A stretch of DNA of 64,000 nt from Williamsia faeni. GTDB lineage: Bacteria > Actinomycetota > Actinomycetes > Mycobacteriales > Mycobacteriaceae. Numbering within the stretch: the stretch's first letter is position 1; each line of letters starts with the position of its first letter. Shown here piece after piece: positions 44,867-53,223 of this stretch. A program made the position numbers and the translations under genes. The notes under the pieces were generated by a model that ran no database searches, was not told the DNA's origin, and saw nothing but the letters and a program-made list of their open reading frames with translations. Location of the stretch: assembly GCA_003202005.1 (NCBI GenBank), contig QJJF01000006.1, positions 110,074 through 174,073 of the forward strand, read 5' to 3'.

Positions 44867-45577
44867 TTGACCTATCCACCGGCGGGTCCTTTCGGGCGGC
44901 CGAACCCCGACCCACGTCAATATCCACAGCACCGGGCACCGCAACAACCACCCCTGCAGCAACCACAACCGGGTCCGTGGGGACCGGCGCCCGGTTATGG
45001 CTCGCCGCACTCGGGGCAACCGGGTCAGTCCGGCGGCTGGCGCGCGTCACCCCCGCAGCCGCCGAGGAAGAACCACAACGGCCTGATCATCGGGGCAATC
45101 GTCGCCACCCTCGTGGTTGTCCTGGGTGTGGTGATCACCGTGGCCGTACTCGGTGGTGGCAACGAGAGCACCGACAATGAGGTGGTCGCCGACCCGTCCA
45201 CGAGTTCTTCCGCCGAGAAGAGCCCGGGCGCATCCCCCGACGAGGACGACGTTGCGGCCGCCGCCGAAATGCGCGTCGAACTGATCAACGAACAGGATGC
45301 GGTAGGCCTGCACCAGATGGCCTGCGAAGCCGACTCACGCACGGAATCCACCGCCGGATATCAGGACCTCTTCGACGAGAACGGGCCCATCTCGGCGTCC
45401 ATCGATGTTCAGGATGTGGTGGTCGACGGGCAGGTCGGCACCGTCGAGGGTGTGATGTCGATCGAAAACGACAGCGGCGACATCACCTGGTCGTTCAAGA
45501 AGGAAGACGGCGAATGGCGCTTCTGTCCGAGCCTGAACCAGACGCCGACCAAAGACGACGACATCATCACCGGATAG
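44867..45577 (+). CDS. Membrane-anchored Rv0361-like protein, paralogue 3 (TTG start)
   Basis: This 236-residue protein has a Pro/Gln-rich cytoplasmic N-terminus (YPPAGPFGRPNPDPRQYPQ and so on) and a membrane helix near residues 70-92 (LIIGAIVATLVVVLGVVITV). An acidic Ser-rich linker leads into an exported domain with cysteines in HQMACEAD and WRFCPSL. The start is a TTG with GGGGAGG five bases upstream; no other codon in the area has a comparable site, and the upstream frame runs into paralogue 2. It ends just before a strong hairpin shared with the convergent sahH gene. The function is unknown; the domain pairs with those of the two preceding genes. Confidence 0.82.
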   Translation: MTYPPAGPFGRPNPDPRQYPQHRAPQQPPLQQPQPGPWGPAPGYGSPHSGQPGQSGGWRASPPQPPRKNHNGLIIGAIVATLVVVLGVVITVAVLGGGNESTDNEVVADPSTSSSAEKSPGASPDEDDVAAAAEMRVELINEQDAVGLHQMACEADSRTESTAGYQDLFDENGPISASIDVQDVVVDGQVGTVEGVMSIENDSGDITWSFKKEDGEWRFCPSLNQTPTKDDDIITG

Positions 45578-45590
45578 CCCACAAACCCGA

Positions 45591-45647
45591 AAATGGTGGG
45601 TTCGGGCGAGCGCCACATGCATAAATGCTCGCCAGAACCCACCATTT
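45591..45647. terminator. Large bidirectional hairpin between paralogue 3 and sahH
   Basis: AAATGGTGGGTTC plus GGCGAGC (45591-45611) pairs with GCTCGCC plus GAACCCACCATTT (45627-45647). There is one G/A mismatch and a 15-base loop, giving 20 base pairs. The outer A/T pairs act as a short T-run in both directions, so it fits a terminator for both convergent genes. Confidence 0.78.
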
Positions 45648-45663
45648 CCGGTGGTTCTAGAAA

Positions 45664-47139
45664 TCAGTAGCGGTAGTGCTCGGGCTTGTACGGGCCCTCG
45701 ACGTCGACGCCGATGTATTCGGCCTGCTCTTTGGTGAGCTTGGTCAGCGTGCCACCGAGTGCCTCGACGTGGATCTTGGCGACCTTCTCGTCCAGTGCCT
45801 TGGGCAGCCGGTAGACCTCGTTGTCGTACTCGTCGTTTTTGGTCCACAGCTCGATCTGGGCGATCACCTGGTTGGAGAAGCTGTTGCTCATCACAAACGA
45901 CGGGTGGCCGGTGGCGTTGCCCAGGTTCAGCAGGCGACCTTCGGACAGGACGATGATCGACTTGCCGTCGGGGAAGATCCACTGATCGACCTGCGGCTTG
46001 ATGTTGATCCGCTTCACCTCCGTGGACGACTCGAGGCCGGCCATGTCGATCTCGTTGTCGAAGTGACCGATGTTTCCCAGGATCGCCTGGTGCTTCATCT
46101 GCTTCATGTGGTCGAAAGTGATGATGCCGAGGTTGCCTGTCGAGGTGATGATGATGTCGGCGTTCGCGACGGCCTCTTCGACCGTGACGACGTCGAAACC
46201 GTCCATCAGTGCCTGCAGTGCGTTGATCGGATCGATCTCGGTGACCTGGACACGTGCGCCCTGGCCGGCCAGCGATTCTGCGCAACCCTTGCCGACATCG
46301 CCGTAGCCGCAGATCAGAACCTTCTTGCCACCGATGAGGACGTCGGTGCCGCGGTTGATTCCGTCGACCAGCGAGTGCCGCGTGCCGTACTTGTTGTCGA
46401 ACTTGCTCTTGGTGACCGAGTCATTGACGTTGATCGCCGGGAAAACCAATTCGCCGGAAGCAGCGAACTGGTAGAGCCGCAGGACGCCGGTGGTGGTTTC
46501 TTCGGTGACGCCCTGGATCGAGTCGGCGATCGTGGACCACTTGGTCTTGTCGCTCTCGAACCGCTCGCGCAGCAGTGCCAGGAAGACCTTGTACTCGGCC
46601 GAATCGTTCTCGTCGACCGGCGGTACAACGCCCGCCTTTTCGAACTGGGCACCGCGCAGGACCAGCATGGTCGCGTCGCCGCCGTCGTCGAGAATCATGT
46701 TGGCCGGTTCACCGGGCCAGGTGAGCATCTGCTCGGCAGCCCACCAGTACTCCTCGAGGGATTCACCCTTCCAGGCGAAGACCGGAACACCCTTGGGCTC
46801 GTCGACGGTGCCGTACGGCCCGACGACGATCGCGGCAGCGGCTTCGTCCTGGGTCGAGAAGATGTTGCAGGACGCCCAGCGCACCTCTGCGCCCAGCGAT
46901 ACCAGCGTCTCGATCAGTACTGCGGTCTGGACGGTCATGTGCAGCGAGCCCGAGACGCGAGCGCCCTTGAGCGGCAACACATCCGCATACTCACGACGCA
47001 ATGCCATCAGACCCGGCATCTCGTGTTCCGCAAGCCCGATCTCCTTACGGCCGTATTCGGCCAGCGAAAGATCCGCCACCTTGAAGTCGATACCGTTGCG
47101 GCTGTCCGCGATGAGCGGGCCGTTCTGGACCGATGTCAT
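45664..47139 (-). CDS. sahH: S-adenosylhomocysteine hydrolase
   Basis: This NAD-dependent enzyme splits S-adenosylhomocysteine into adenosine and homocysteine, recycling the by-product of SAM-dependent methylation. The 491-residue chain includes the actinobacterial insertion that makes it longer than the animal form. Landmarks are [32 protein letters not shown], the NAD-binding [14 protein letters not shown] near residue 278, [11 protein letters not shown] and the C-terminal KPEHYRY. The ATG has GAGGAG six bases upstream. It follows the TetR gene by only 40 bases on the same strand, so it may be transcribed from the alkB operon as well as from its own promoter. M. tuberculosis Rv3248c occupies the same position. 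Confidence 0.98.
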   Translation of the reverse strand: MTSVQNGPLIADSRNGIDFKVADLSLAEYGRKEIGLAEHEMPGLMALRREYADVLPLKGARVSGSLHMTVQTAVLIETLVSLGAEVRWASCNIFSTQDEAAAAIVVGPYGTVDEPKGVPVFAWKGESLEEYWWAAEQMLTWPGEPANMILDDGGDATMLVLRGAQFEKAGVVPPVDENDSAEYKVFLALLRERFESDKTKWSTIADSIQGVTEETTTGVLRLYQFAASGELVFPAINVNDSVTKSKFDNKYGTRHSLVDGINRGTDVLIGGKKVLICGYGDVGKGCAESLAGQGARVQVTEIDPINALQALMDGFDVVTVEEAVANADIIITSTGNLGIITFDHMKQMKHQAILGNIGHFDNEIDMAGLESSTEVKRINIKPQVDQWIFPDGKSIIVLSEGRLLNLGNATGHPSFVMSNSFSNQVIAQIELWTKNDEYDNEVYRLPKALDEKVAKIHVEALGGTLTKLTKEQAEYIGVDVEGPYKPEHYRY

Positions 47140-47179
47140 ATACCACTCCTCAAAGTCCCACTGAATGTTGCCTATCAGG

Positions 47180-47878
47180 CTAACCCGTGGACGTAGAAGG
47201 TCCACCCCCGGCTGCGGCATCGACGACGGGCGCGAAGATCTCGGCCAGATCGTCGGCGACATCTCGATCGGCTTCCGGCGGCATCGACACATAACTCAGT
47301 GCCATCCGGACCACTGCGCGCGCGATCCGCACGGCCGCGGTCTCGTCGGCCCGGACCCAGCAGTGCTGCAGAAGTTCGCTGATCCGGTAACTGGCCTGAT
47401 CGATCAACGGCCCGGCATCGGTGGTGATCAGCCGGAGCAGGTCGGGCTTGGCCTGCCCGGTCAGCAGCGACTGGATCAGCGGATCGGTGGCAGCCGACGC
47501 AAAGAAATCCGAGAAACCTTCTGCCAGAGCGGTTTTGACCCGACCCTCGTGGGCGAGCACGGCTTCGGAGATCAAGTCGACGAACTCATCGGTCAGACGG
47601 AGTGCATACGCCGTGGCCAGCCCCTGCCGCGAACGGAACTCGTTGTAGACCGTCTGCCGACTGACCCCTGCGGCCGCCGCGACATCGGCCATCGTGACCG
47701 CCGACCAGTCCTTTGACCGCAGCAACTCACGCATTCCGTCCAGAACGCTGTTACGCAGCAGTCGCTTGCTGAGCTGCGCGAACGGGATTGGCGCAGCGGA
47801 CTCCGCAATGGCCGACGCGGATTCCGATACCTCTGACATGTCGGCCAGGGTAACGGCCCGCTCGGCCACCGGGTTCAC
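47180..47878 (-). CDS. TetR-family regulator of the alkane hydroxylase operon
   Basis: This 232-residue TetR protein has a helix-turn-helix at about residues 45-85 ([43 protein letters not shown]) and a ligand-binding domain. Its GTG start overlaps the rubB stop by four bases with GGAGGAAG ten bases upstream, so it is translated with the rubredoxins. An alternative ATG lies 13 codons later. The conserved linkage alkB-rubA-rubB-tetR (Rv3249c type, called AlkU or AlkX in alkane degraders) indicates autoregulation of the operon in response to alkanes or fatty acids. A TACAAA/TTTGTA inverted repeat upstream of alkB is a candidate operator. Confidence 0.9.
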   Translation of the reverse strand: MNPVAERAVTLADMSEVSESASAIAESAAPIPFAQLSKRLLRNSVLDGMRELLRSKDWSAVTMADVAAAAGVSRQTVYNEFRSRQGLATAYALRLTDEFVDLISEAVLAHEGRVKTALAEGFSDFFASAATDPLIQSLLTGQAKPDLLRLITTDAGPLIDQASYRISELLQHCWVRADETAAVRIARAVVRMALSYVSMPPEADRDVADDLAEIFAPVVDAAAGGGPSTSTG

Positions 47879-48054
47879 GAGCGGGTCACTTCCTCCATAT
47901 AGAAGTCCGATTTGGCGGCTCCGCAATCCGGGCAGCTCCAGTCGTCGGGGATGTCTTCCCAGCGGGTCCCGGGGGCGATCCCCTCGTCGGGCCAGCCTTT
48001 CGCCTCGTCATACTCGAATCCACACTGCATGCAGACGTAGAGCTTGTAATTCAT
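47875..48054 (-). CDS. rubB: Rubredoxin RubB (alkane-hydroxylase electron carrier)
   Basis: This 59-residue one-iron electron carrier has four cysteine ligands in CMQC (residues 9 and 12) and CPDC (residues 42 and 45). The surrounding [21 protein letters not shown] and [20 protein letters not shown] are of the type that functionally replaces the alkane hydroxylase rubredoxin AlkG (class 2). It transfers electrons from a rubredoxin reductase to AlkB. The ATG overlaps the rubA stop by four bases (ATGA), and its own stop overlaps the TetR start, so the operon is tightly coupled. A rubredoxin reductase gene is not in the immediate vicinity. Confidence 0.95.
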   Translation of the reverse strand: MNYKLYVCMQCGFEYDEAKGWPDEGIAPGTRWEDIPDDWSCPDCGAAKSDFYMEEVTRS

Positions 48055-48221
48055 GGTGACACCGTCTCCTCGAAATCGATCTTCTCGCGGACGCCGCAGT
48101 CGGGGCAGGGCCAGTCGTCGGGAATCTGCGCCCACTCGGTCCCGGCCGGAAATCCCTCACGCGGCGCGCCGGCGGTCTCGTCGTAGACGTAGTCGCAGAC
48201 CGGGCAGCGATACGCGCTCAT
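48051..48221 (-). CDS. rubA: Rubredoxin RubA
   Basis: This 56-residue rubredoxin reads [20 protein letters not shown] at the start, with iron ligands in CPVC (residues 6 and 9) and CPDC (residues 39 and 42). The tail is [14 protein letters not shown]. It is the first of two rubredoxins and is more distant from the AlkG2 consensus than RubB, so it may be the class 1 form that cannot alone support AlkB. It begins at an ATG overlapping the alkB stop by four bases, and its stop overlaps the rubB start by four bases. Its small size makes it easy to overlook. Confidence 0.94.
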   Translation of the reverse strand: MSAYRCPVCDYVYDETAGAPREGFPAGTEWAQIPDDWPCPDCGVREKIDFEETVSP

Positions 48222-49468
48222 TTCTTGATTCCCTTCGCATCACCGGGGGTGGACAGCGAGTGGGTCGCAAGGATCTTCTCGCGCCGCCGGGGCACGATGT
48301 TGGCCCGGGACAGGTCACCCTCATAGTGCTCGATCACCCTGTGATCCATGACCTTTCGCCACAGTGGGGGGAAGTAGGCCAGCCCGATCATGCTCGCGTA
48401 GCCGCTCGGCAGATTGGGGGCGCCGTCGAAGCTGCGCAGGGTCTGGTAGCGCCGGGTCGGATTGGCATGGTGGTCGCTGTGCCGCTGCAGGTGGTACAGA
48501 AAGATGTTGGTGCAGATGTGATCGGAGTTCCAGCTGTGTTCCGGACGGGCACGTTCGTAGCGACCGCCGGCGGTCTTCTGGCGCAACAGGCCATAGTGTT
48601 CGAGGTAGTTGACGGTCTCGAGCAACGAGAAGCCGAAGACAGCCTGGATGACCAGGAACGGCAGGATCTGCCAGCCGAAGATCGCGGTCAGGACACCCCA
48701 TAGGATCACCGACATCAGCCAGGCGTTGAGTACGTCATTGCGAATGTTCCACGCCGAACGGTCCAGCCGATGCATCCGGGTGCGTTCGAGGCTCCACGCA
48801 GACTTCAGGCTCCCCCACACACTGCGCGGGAGGAAGGCCCAGAAGGTCTCACCATATTTGGAGCTGGCCGGATCGTCCGGCGTCGCCACCCGCACGTGGT
48901 GGCCGCGGTTGTGCTCGATATAGAAGTGTCCGTAAAACGTCTGCGCGAGAGTGATTTTCGACAACCACCGCTCCAGCGAATCCTTCTTGTGCCCGAGTTC
49001 GTGGGCGGTGTTGATGCCGATGCCGCCCATCACACCGATCGACAGGGCGAGACCCAGCTTCGACACGAGCCCGAGGCCACCGTCGATTCCGAGCCAGCTC
49101 AGGTCGTCGGCGGACCACAGGTAGCAGGCAAAAGTCAGGCTCGCCAGCTGGAACGGGATGTAGGCGTAGGTGCAGTAGCGGTAGTACTTGTCGCTTTCCA
49201 GTTCATCCATCAGCTCCTCGGGCGGGTTCTGCCCGTCGGGCCCGAAGAACAGATCGAGGATCGGCAGCAACACGTACACGAGCAGCGGTCCGATCCACCA
49301 CCAGACCGGAGCGAAGGCGTTGGCGCCGATCCAATTGAAACCGGCCACCAGCGCGGTCGCGAGAAATAGAGCCGTCGGCGGGATGAGGCCCAAGAGCCAC
49401 AGGTGCCGCTTCTTGTCCCGCCACTGGTCCACCGACTGTTCGACGGTCGACGATTCCCCCGTACTCAT
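48218..49468 (-). CDS. alkB: Membrane alkane 1-monooxygenase AlkB
   Basis: AlkB is a non-haem di-iron membrane enzyme that hydroxylates the terminal carbon of n-alkanes (typically C6-C16 or longer). The 416-residue chain has about six membrane helices. Histidine boxes are AHELGHK, EHNRGHHVRVATP and LQRHSDHHANPTRRYQTL, with the AlkB-specific NYLEHYGLLRQ signature before the last. The third of three tandem ATG codons is six bases after AGGAGG and is used. The following rubA, rubB and TetR genes overlap by four bases each, giving a self-contained electron-transfer operon. The TACAAA/TTTGTA repeat and AT-rich promoter upstream suggest regulated expression. M. tuberculosis Rv3252c is the counterpart. 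Confidence 0.97.
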   Translation of the reverse strand: MSTGESSTVEQSVDQWRDKKRHLWLLGLIPPTALFLATALVAGFNWIGANAFAPVWWWIGPLLVYVLLPILDLFFGPDGQNPPEELMDELESDKYYRYCTYAYIPFQLASLTFACYLWSADDLSWLGIDGGLGLVSKLGLALSIGVMGGIGINTAHELGHKKDSLERWLSKITLAQTFYGHFYIEHNRGHHVRVATPDDPASSKYGETFWAFLPRSVWGSLKSAWSLERTRMHRLDRSAWNIRNDVLNAWLMSVILWGVLTAIFGWQILPFLVIQAVFGFSLLETVNYLEHYGLLRQKTAGGRYERARPEHSWNSDHICTNIFLYHLQRHSDHHANPTRRYQTLRSFDGAPNLPSGYASMIGLAYFPPLWRKVMDHRVIEHYEGDLSRANIVPRRREKILATHSLSTPGDAKGIKK

Positions 49469-49538
49469 CATCATCCTCCTGGCTGATTTTCGAACTCGAT
49501 CTGAGGTGGACAATACTGCGGTTTCCGTCGCATGTCTA

Positions 49539-49558
49539 TACAAATACTCCTGTTTGTA
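49539..49558. promoter_or_regulatory. Candidate alkB operator
   Basis: TACAAA and TTTGTA form a 6-bp inverted repeat around eight bases (TACTCCTG), 71 bases before the alkB start. On the alkB strand the motif overlaps a possible promoter (TTTACA ... TATAGA). Its location next to the operon-encoded TetR makes it the best candidate site for that regulator. Confidence 0.55.
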
Positions 49559-49580
49559 AAGTCCGCACATACACAAAGAA

Positions 49581-49610
49581 CCCGGCCCGAGGATCGAAAC
49601 TCGGACCGGG
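49581..49610 (-). terminator. Terminator of the amino-acid permease gene
   Basis: CCCGG-x-CCGAG and CTCGG-x-CCGGG form a 10-bp stem with one mismatch and an eight-base loop. On the minus strand the stem is followed by TTCTTTGT. It lies 29 bases after the permease stop and before the alkB promoter, so it insulates alkB from upstream read-through. Confidence 0.75.
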
Positions 49611-49638
49611 GTCAATGCGCCTTCAGCTCATGGACTGC

Positions 49639-51180
49639 CTACGCCGGCGGATCATTCGCCTTCGCAACACTCGCTCGCCTGTCGTCGCCGACTTGATCAG
49701 GTATCTCCCCTCGAGCGCGCTTCCCGACCATCGAATGCTTCTGGCTGTACAGGAAGTAGAAGACGACACCGATCGCCATCCAGACAAAGAACCGCACCCA
49801 GGTCAGCGCCGAGAGGTTCAGCATCAACCACAGGCAGGAGATGATCGCGAGGATCGGGATGACCGGCATCAACGGAACCTTGAAACCGCGTGGCAGATCC
49901 GGGCGCGTTTTCCGAAGCACGATCACGCCGGCGGCGACGACCACAAACGCGAACAGAGTGCCGACGTTGACCATTTCTTCCAGTTTGTTGATCGGGAAGA
50001 ACGCCGCCACCACCCCGACGACAACACCTACCAGGATCTGGATTCGGGCCGGGGTCCCGAATCGGCTTGTGTGTGCGAATTTCCGGGGCAGCAGACCGTC
50101 TCTCGACATCGCGAACAGCACTCGCGACTGGCCGAGCATCAAGACCATCACAACGGTGGTCAGGCCGGCGAGGGCACCGATCGAAATCACCTTCTCGGCC
50201 CATGTCACACCATTTTGGCCGAAGGCGTACGCCAGGTTCTTGGGCTCGCCGTCGCCGGCGGACGTCGCCAGGTCCTTGTAGTTGATCATGCCGGTGACAA
50301 CGATCGTGACCAGGATGTACAGCACCGTGACGATGGCCAGGGAGCCGAGGATTCCGCGCGGCACATCCTTTTTCGGGTCCTTGGTCTCCTCGGCGGTTGT
50401 TGCCACCACGTCGAAACCGATGAAGGCGAAGAACACGATCGAAGCGGCGGCGAGGACGCCGTACCAGCCATAGCTCGAATCACCACCTCCGGTGATGAGC
50501 GAGAAGACAGTCGACTCGATCGATTTGCCACCAGATTCCGACGGTTGGGACTCCGGCACAAACGGCTTGTAGTTGTCGGTCTTGATGTAGAAGGAGCCAA
50601 CGACGATCACCAACAGGACGACGCTCACCTTGATCGCCGTGACCACTGCACTGAACCTCGAGGACAACTTCGTGCCCACCACCAGCAGCACGGTGATCAC
50701 GGTGACCACGATCAGTGCACCCCAGTCGACCTCGATACCCGCGATTTCTGATGTGCCGCCGGAGAATCCGAACACCGTGCCCAGGTAACTCGACCATCCC
50801 TTGGAAACAACCGCCGAACCCACCGCGAACTCGAGGACCAGGTCCCAGCCGAGTATCCAGGCCAGGAACTCACCGAAGGTCGCATACCCGAATGTGTACG
50901 CCGAGCCGGCAACCGGAACGGTCGAAGCGAACTCGGCATAACACAGCGCCGCCAGCGCGCAAGCCACCGCGGCCATGACAAAGGACAGCGAAATCGCCGG
51001 TCCGGCTTTATCTCCGGCCGTCGATGCGGTGATGGTGAAGATACCGGCACCGATCACCACCGAGACGCCGAAGACGGTGAGATCCCACCAGGTCAAACTC
51101 TTTTTCAGCTGAGAACCGGGTTCTTCGGTGTCAGCCATGGATTGCTCCACGGATTTTGTCCGTGTCAGCGGATTGCTCAT
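49639..51180 (-). CDS. Cationic amino-acid/polyamine permease (APC superfamily)
   Basis: This 513-residue transporter of the cationic amino-acid (CAT) branch of the APC superfamily has about 13-14 predicted membrane helices. Helix 1 has the broken GAGIFTITA motif near residue 45. Other features are CYAEFASTVPVAGSAYTFGYATFGE, FFAFIGFDVVATTAEETKDPKKDVPRGILGS in helix 6, and GQSRVLFAMSRDGLLPRKFA. The ATG giving MSNPLTRTKSVEQ is five bases after GAGGAG. It is the equivalent of M. tuberculosis Rv3253c next to alkB. A terminator follows. The substrate is probably lysine, arginine or ornithine, but this cannot be fixed by sequence inspection. Confidence 0.92.
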   Translation of the reverse strand: MSNPLTRTKSVEQSMADTEEPGSQLKKSLTWWDLTVFGVSVVIGAGIFTITASTAGDKAGPAISLSFVMAAVACALAALCYAEFASTVPVAGSAYTFGYATFGEFLAWILGWDLVLEFAVGSAVVSKGWSSYLGTVFGFSGGTSEIAGIEVDWGALIVVTVITVLLVVGTKLSSRFSAVVTAIKVSVVLLVIVVGSFYIKTDNYKPFVPESQPSESGGKSIESTVFSLITGGGDSSYGWYGVLAAASIVFFAFIGFDVVATTAEETKDPKKDVPRGILGSLAIVTVLYILVTIVVTGMINYKDLATSAGDGEPKNLAYAFGQNGVTWAEKVISIGALAGLTTVVMVLMLGQSRVLFAMSRDGLLPRKFAHTSRFGTPARIQILVGVVVGVVAAFFPINKLEEMVNVGTLFAFVVVAAGVIVLRKTRPDLPRGFKVPLMPVIPILAIISCLWLMLNLSALTWVRFFVWMAIGVVFYFLYSQKHSMVGKRARGEIPDQVGDDRRASVAKANDPPA

Positions 51181-51325
51181 CACAACTCCTCACGTGAATT
51201 GCGTTCACTGCGGCGAAAGCAGCCTGCCTGCGAAACTATCGGACCACACCGATAATCGTTGGTTAATCCGCGGCGATCGGCGCAATCAATTCGCGAGCGA
51301 GTTCGAGATCTTCACCCGAACTGCA

Positions 51326-52246
51326 TCAAGCGCCTGGTCCGCGGTCGATATCGGGTTCGAGGTATATCACCCGGGCAACCGGAACCCGCTCGCGCACGCT
51401 GGCCTCCGCGGCATCGATGGCAGCGGCGAGTTCGAGCGCGGAAGATCCCGGGGTGATCGCGATCTTCGCGGCCACGAGCATTTCATCCGGACCCAGATAC
51501 TGCGTCTTCATGTGGATGATCCGCTCGATGCCGGGCGCAGCTCCCAGGGTTTCCCGGATGGCCCGCTCTTCCGACTCCGTGGCACCCTCGCCGATCAGCG
51601 CGCTCTGCATCTCGACGATCAGGATTATCGCGATGACACCGAGCAGCACGCCGATACACAGGGTTCCGATTGCATCCCAGATCGGGTCGCCGGTGATGGT
51701 GGCCAAACCGACGCCGCTGAGCGCCAGGACCAGACCGATCAGTGCACCGGTGTCCTCCATCAACACCACCGGTAGTTCCGGGTTCCGGGACGTACGGATG
51801 AACCGCCACCACGAAACATCACCCTTGAGGGGTTTCGATTCCCGAAATGCGGTGGCAAAACTGTAGGACTCGAGCCCGACTGCAACGAGCAGGATGATGA
51901 CCGCGACCATCGGCGACTCGAGATCATGCGGGTGCTTGATCTTTTCGTAGCCCTCATAGAGGGCAAAGAGGGAGCCCAGGCTGAACAGGACCAGCGCGAC
52001 CACGAAGGAGTAGAAGTACCGGCTCCGTCCGTATCCGAACGGGTGGAGCTGATTCGCTTCTTTGCGTGCCTGGTGCTGACCGAGCAGCAACAGCCCCTGA
52101 TTGGATGTGTCTGCGACCGAGTGCACTGCCTCGGCGAGCATCGACGACGACCCGGTGATCGCCCAGCCGGCAAACTTGGCCACAGCGATTCCGGCGTTGG
52201 CGAGCAACGCCGCGACTATCGCCTTCTTGGAGCCCTCAGCAGACAT
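51326..52246 (-). CDS. Cation diffusion facilitator (divalent metal efflux)
   Basis: This 306-residue CDF transporter has six membrane helices and a C-terminal cytoplasmic ACT-like domain. Helix 2 carries the metal site HSVADTSNQG near residue 43. The matching motif of helix 5 is LMEDTGALIG, where many zinc transporters have HxxxD, so the metal preference may differ (for example manganese or iron). The loop after helix 3 is charged. The ATG is five bases after GAGG; a GTG two codons upstream is the only alternative. It stands alone between the permease and the ESX-associated island, and may mark the left border of the latter. Metal identity remains open. Confidence 0.88.
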   Translation of the reverse strand: MSAEGSKKAIVAALLANAGIAVAKFAGWAITGSSSMLAEAVHSVADTSNQGLLLLGQHQARKEANQLHPFGYGRSRYFYSFVVALVLFSLGSLFALYEGYEKIKHPHDLESPMVAVIILLVAVGLESYSFATAFRESKPLKGDVSWWRFIRTSRNPELPVVLMEDTGALIGLVLALSGVGLATITGDPIWDAIGTLCIGVLLGVIAIILIVEMQSALIGEGATESEERAIRETLGAAPGIERIIHMKTQYLGPDEMLVAAKIAITPGSSALELAAAIDAAEASVRERVPVARVIYLEPDIDRGPGA

Positions 52247-52388
52247 GTCCACCTCACTTGTGGTCAGTTTGAACCCGGTTTGATCCCGGTGTCAGTTCGT
52301 CTCACACCCGCCGAGGCACGGACTTCGGCGATGCCGCTGAACATACCGCCCGGCGAGCGGTCGCGACCCTTCAACACCCCCGGACACC

Positions 52389-52420
52389 GAAACCCGCCGG
52401 TACGTCGTCCGGCGGGTTTC
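52389..52420 (-). terminator. 12-bp hairpin downstream of the WXG100 genes
   Basis: GAAACCCGCCGG and CCGGCGGGTTTC are perfect complements around the loop TACGTCGT, 26 bases after the stop of the last gene in the leftward ESX operon. No long T-run follows, but the GC-rich stem ending in GGGTTTC is typical of actinobacterial terminators. Confidence 0.65.
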
Positions 52421-52445
52421 GGGTCTGGTGATCGCGGTCGGCGAT

Positions 52446-52730
52446 CTATGTGAAGTAGCCGGCCGTCCGCTTGTCGGCACCCTGCATCGTCGTGCCTGCG
52501 TCACGCACCTTTGTCGACAGGTTCGTCAGCAGCTGACGGGAGTCGGAAAAGCTTGTATCCCAACGCTGCTGCGCGACACCGTAGGCTTCGGCCGCCTGCG
52601 GGGACTCCCAATTGGAGTGCAGTCGGGCGACTTCGGACTTGAGCGTCCCGGCCAGTTCTTCGAGCTGCTTGAAGTCGGAATCGAGCTGCGTCGACAATTC
52701 GTCGATCGCGGCAAAGTTGTACTTGATCAT
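52446..52730 (-). CDS. WXG100 family protein (EsxA/B-like)
   Basis: This 94-residue helical hairpin protein of the ESAT-6/WXG100 class is a substrate of type VII secretion. The turn motif reads NWESP near residues 40-44, so the glycine of W-x-G is serine, as in some natural variants. Helix 1 is AAIDELSTQLDSDFKQLEELAGTLKSEVARLHS and helix 2 AAEAYGVAQQRWDTSFSDSRQLLTNLSTKVRDAG. No clear YxxxD/E export signal is seen in the tail (GYFT), so it may be exported as a dimer with its neighbour. It lies 14 bases after the second WXG100 gene, an EsxB-EsxA type pair, and is the last gene of the leftward operon. Confidence 0.9.
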   Translation of the reverse strand: MIKYNFAAIDELSTQLDSDFKQLEELAGTLKSEVARLHSNWESPQAAEAYGVAQQRWDTSFSDSRQLLTNLSTKVRDAGTTMQGADKRTAGYFT

Positions 52731-52744
52731 GGAGACGTGCCTTT

Positions 52745-53104
52745 CTAGACGTTGGTGACGGAGGGACCGAGGTTGAGGCCCGATCCCCCACCGATGACGG
52801 AGTTGATGGTTCCCGCGAGATCTGAGTCCTCGTTCTCGTAGCCGTTGAACCCACTCTCCAGCGATGCCTTCAGGCTGTCGAGAGCCGTCTTGAGCTCAGT
52901 CCCTTCGGCCTGCCATGCCGCCGCCGCATCCTGAAATGCCTTACCGGCGGTGCCCTGCCACATCGCTTGCGCGTCTTCGGCATTCTTGTTCAACCGCTGG
53001 AGCACAACACCCATGTCCTCGATGAGCTGTCCGACCGATTTGGTCGTGATCAACGCGTCTGGGACGTCGAGTTTCAACCCACTGTTACCGCCGTCGGCAG
53101 CCAT
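52745..53104 (-). CDS. WXG100 family protein with YxxxD motif
   Basis: This 119-residue WXG100 protein has the canonical turn MWQGTAGKAF near residues 48-57, flanked by two amphipathic helices. The C-terminal extension contains YENED, a match to the YxxxD/E type VII secretion signal, followed by a Gly-rich tail. It is therefore the likely signal-bearing partner (EsxB role) of the neighbouring 94-residue protein. It is 119 bases downstream of the EspG-like gene in the same direction. Pairing of the two proteins is inferred from gene order and size. Confidence 0.9.
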   Translation of the reverse strand: MAADGGNSGLKLDVPDALITTKSVGQLIEDMGVVLQRLNKNAEDAQAMWQGTAGKAFQDAAAAWQAEGTELKTALDSLKASLESGFNGYENEDSDLAGTINSVIGGGSGLNLGPSVTNV

Positions 53105-53223
53105 AGTGATACCCCTTCATTGTGATTGCCGCGGAAATCGGTCGAAATCCGCGAATTTCATTCGAATCTGCTCCGGCACCACTCCGGCTGATCACCGGGT
53201 GGGCCCCCCTCCGGTTGGCCGAA

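Noticed and set aside
47140..47179. S-adenosylhomocysteine riboswitch before sahH
   Set aside because: Only 40 bases separate the TetR stop from the sahH start, too few for the conserved SAH-sensing fold, and no matching pairing was seen.
45676..47196. 506-codon open frame opposite sahH
   Set aside because: It is a shadow; the minus strand encodes a full-length S-adenosylhomocysteine hydrolase.
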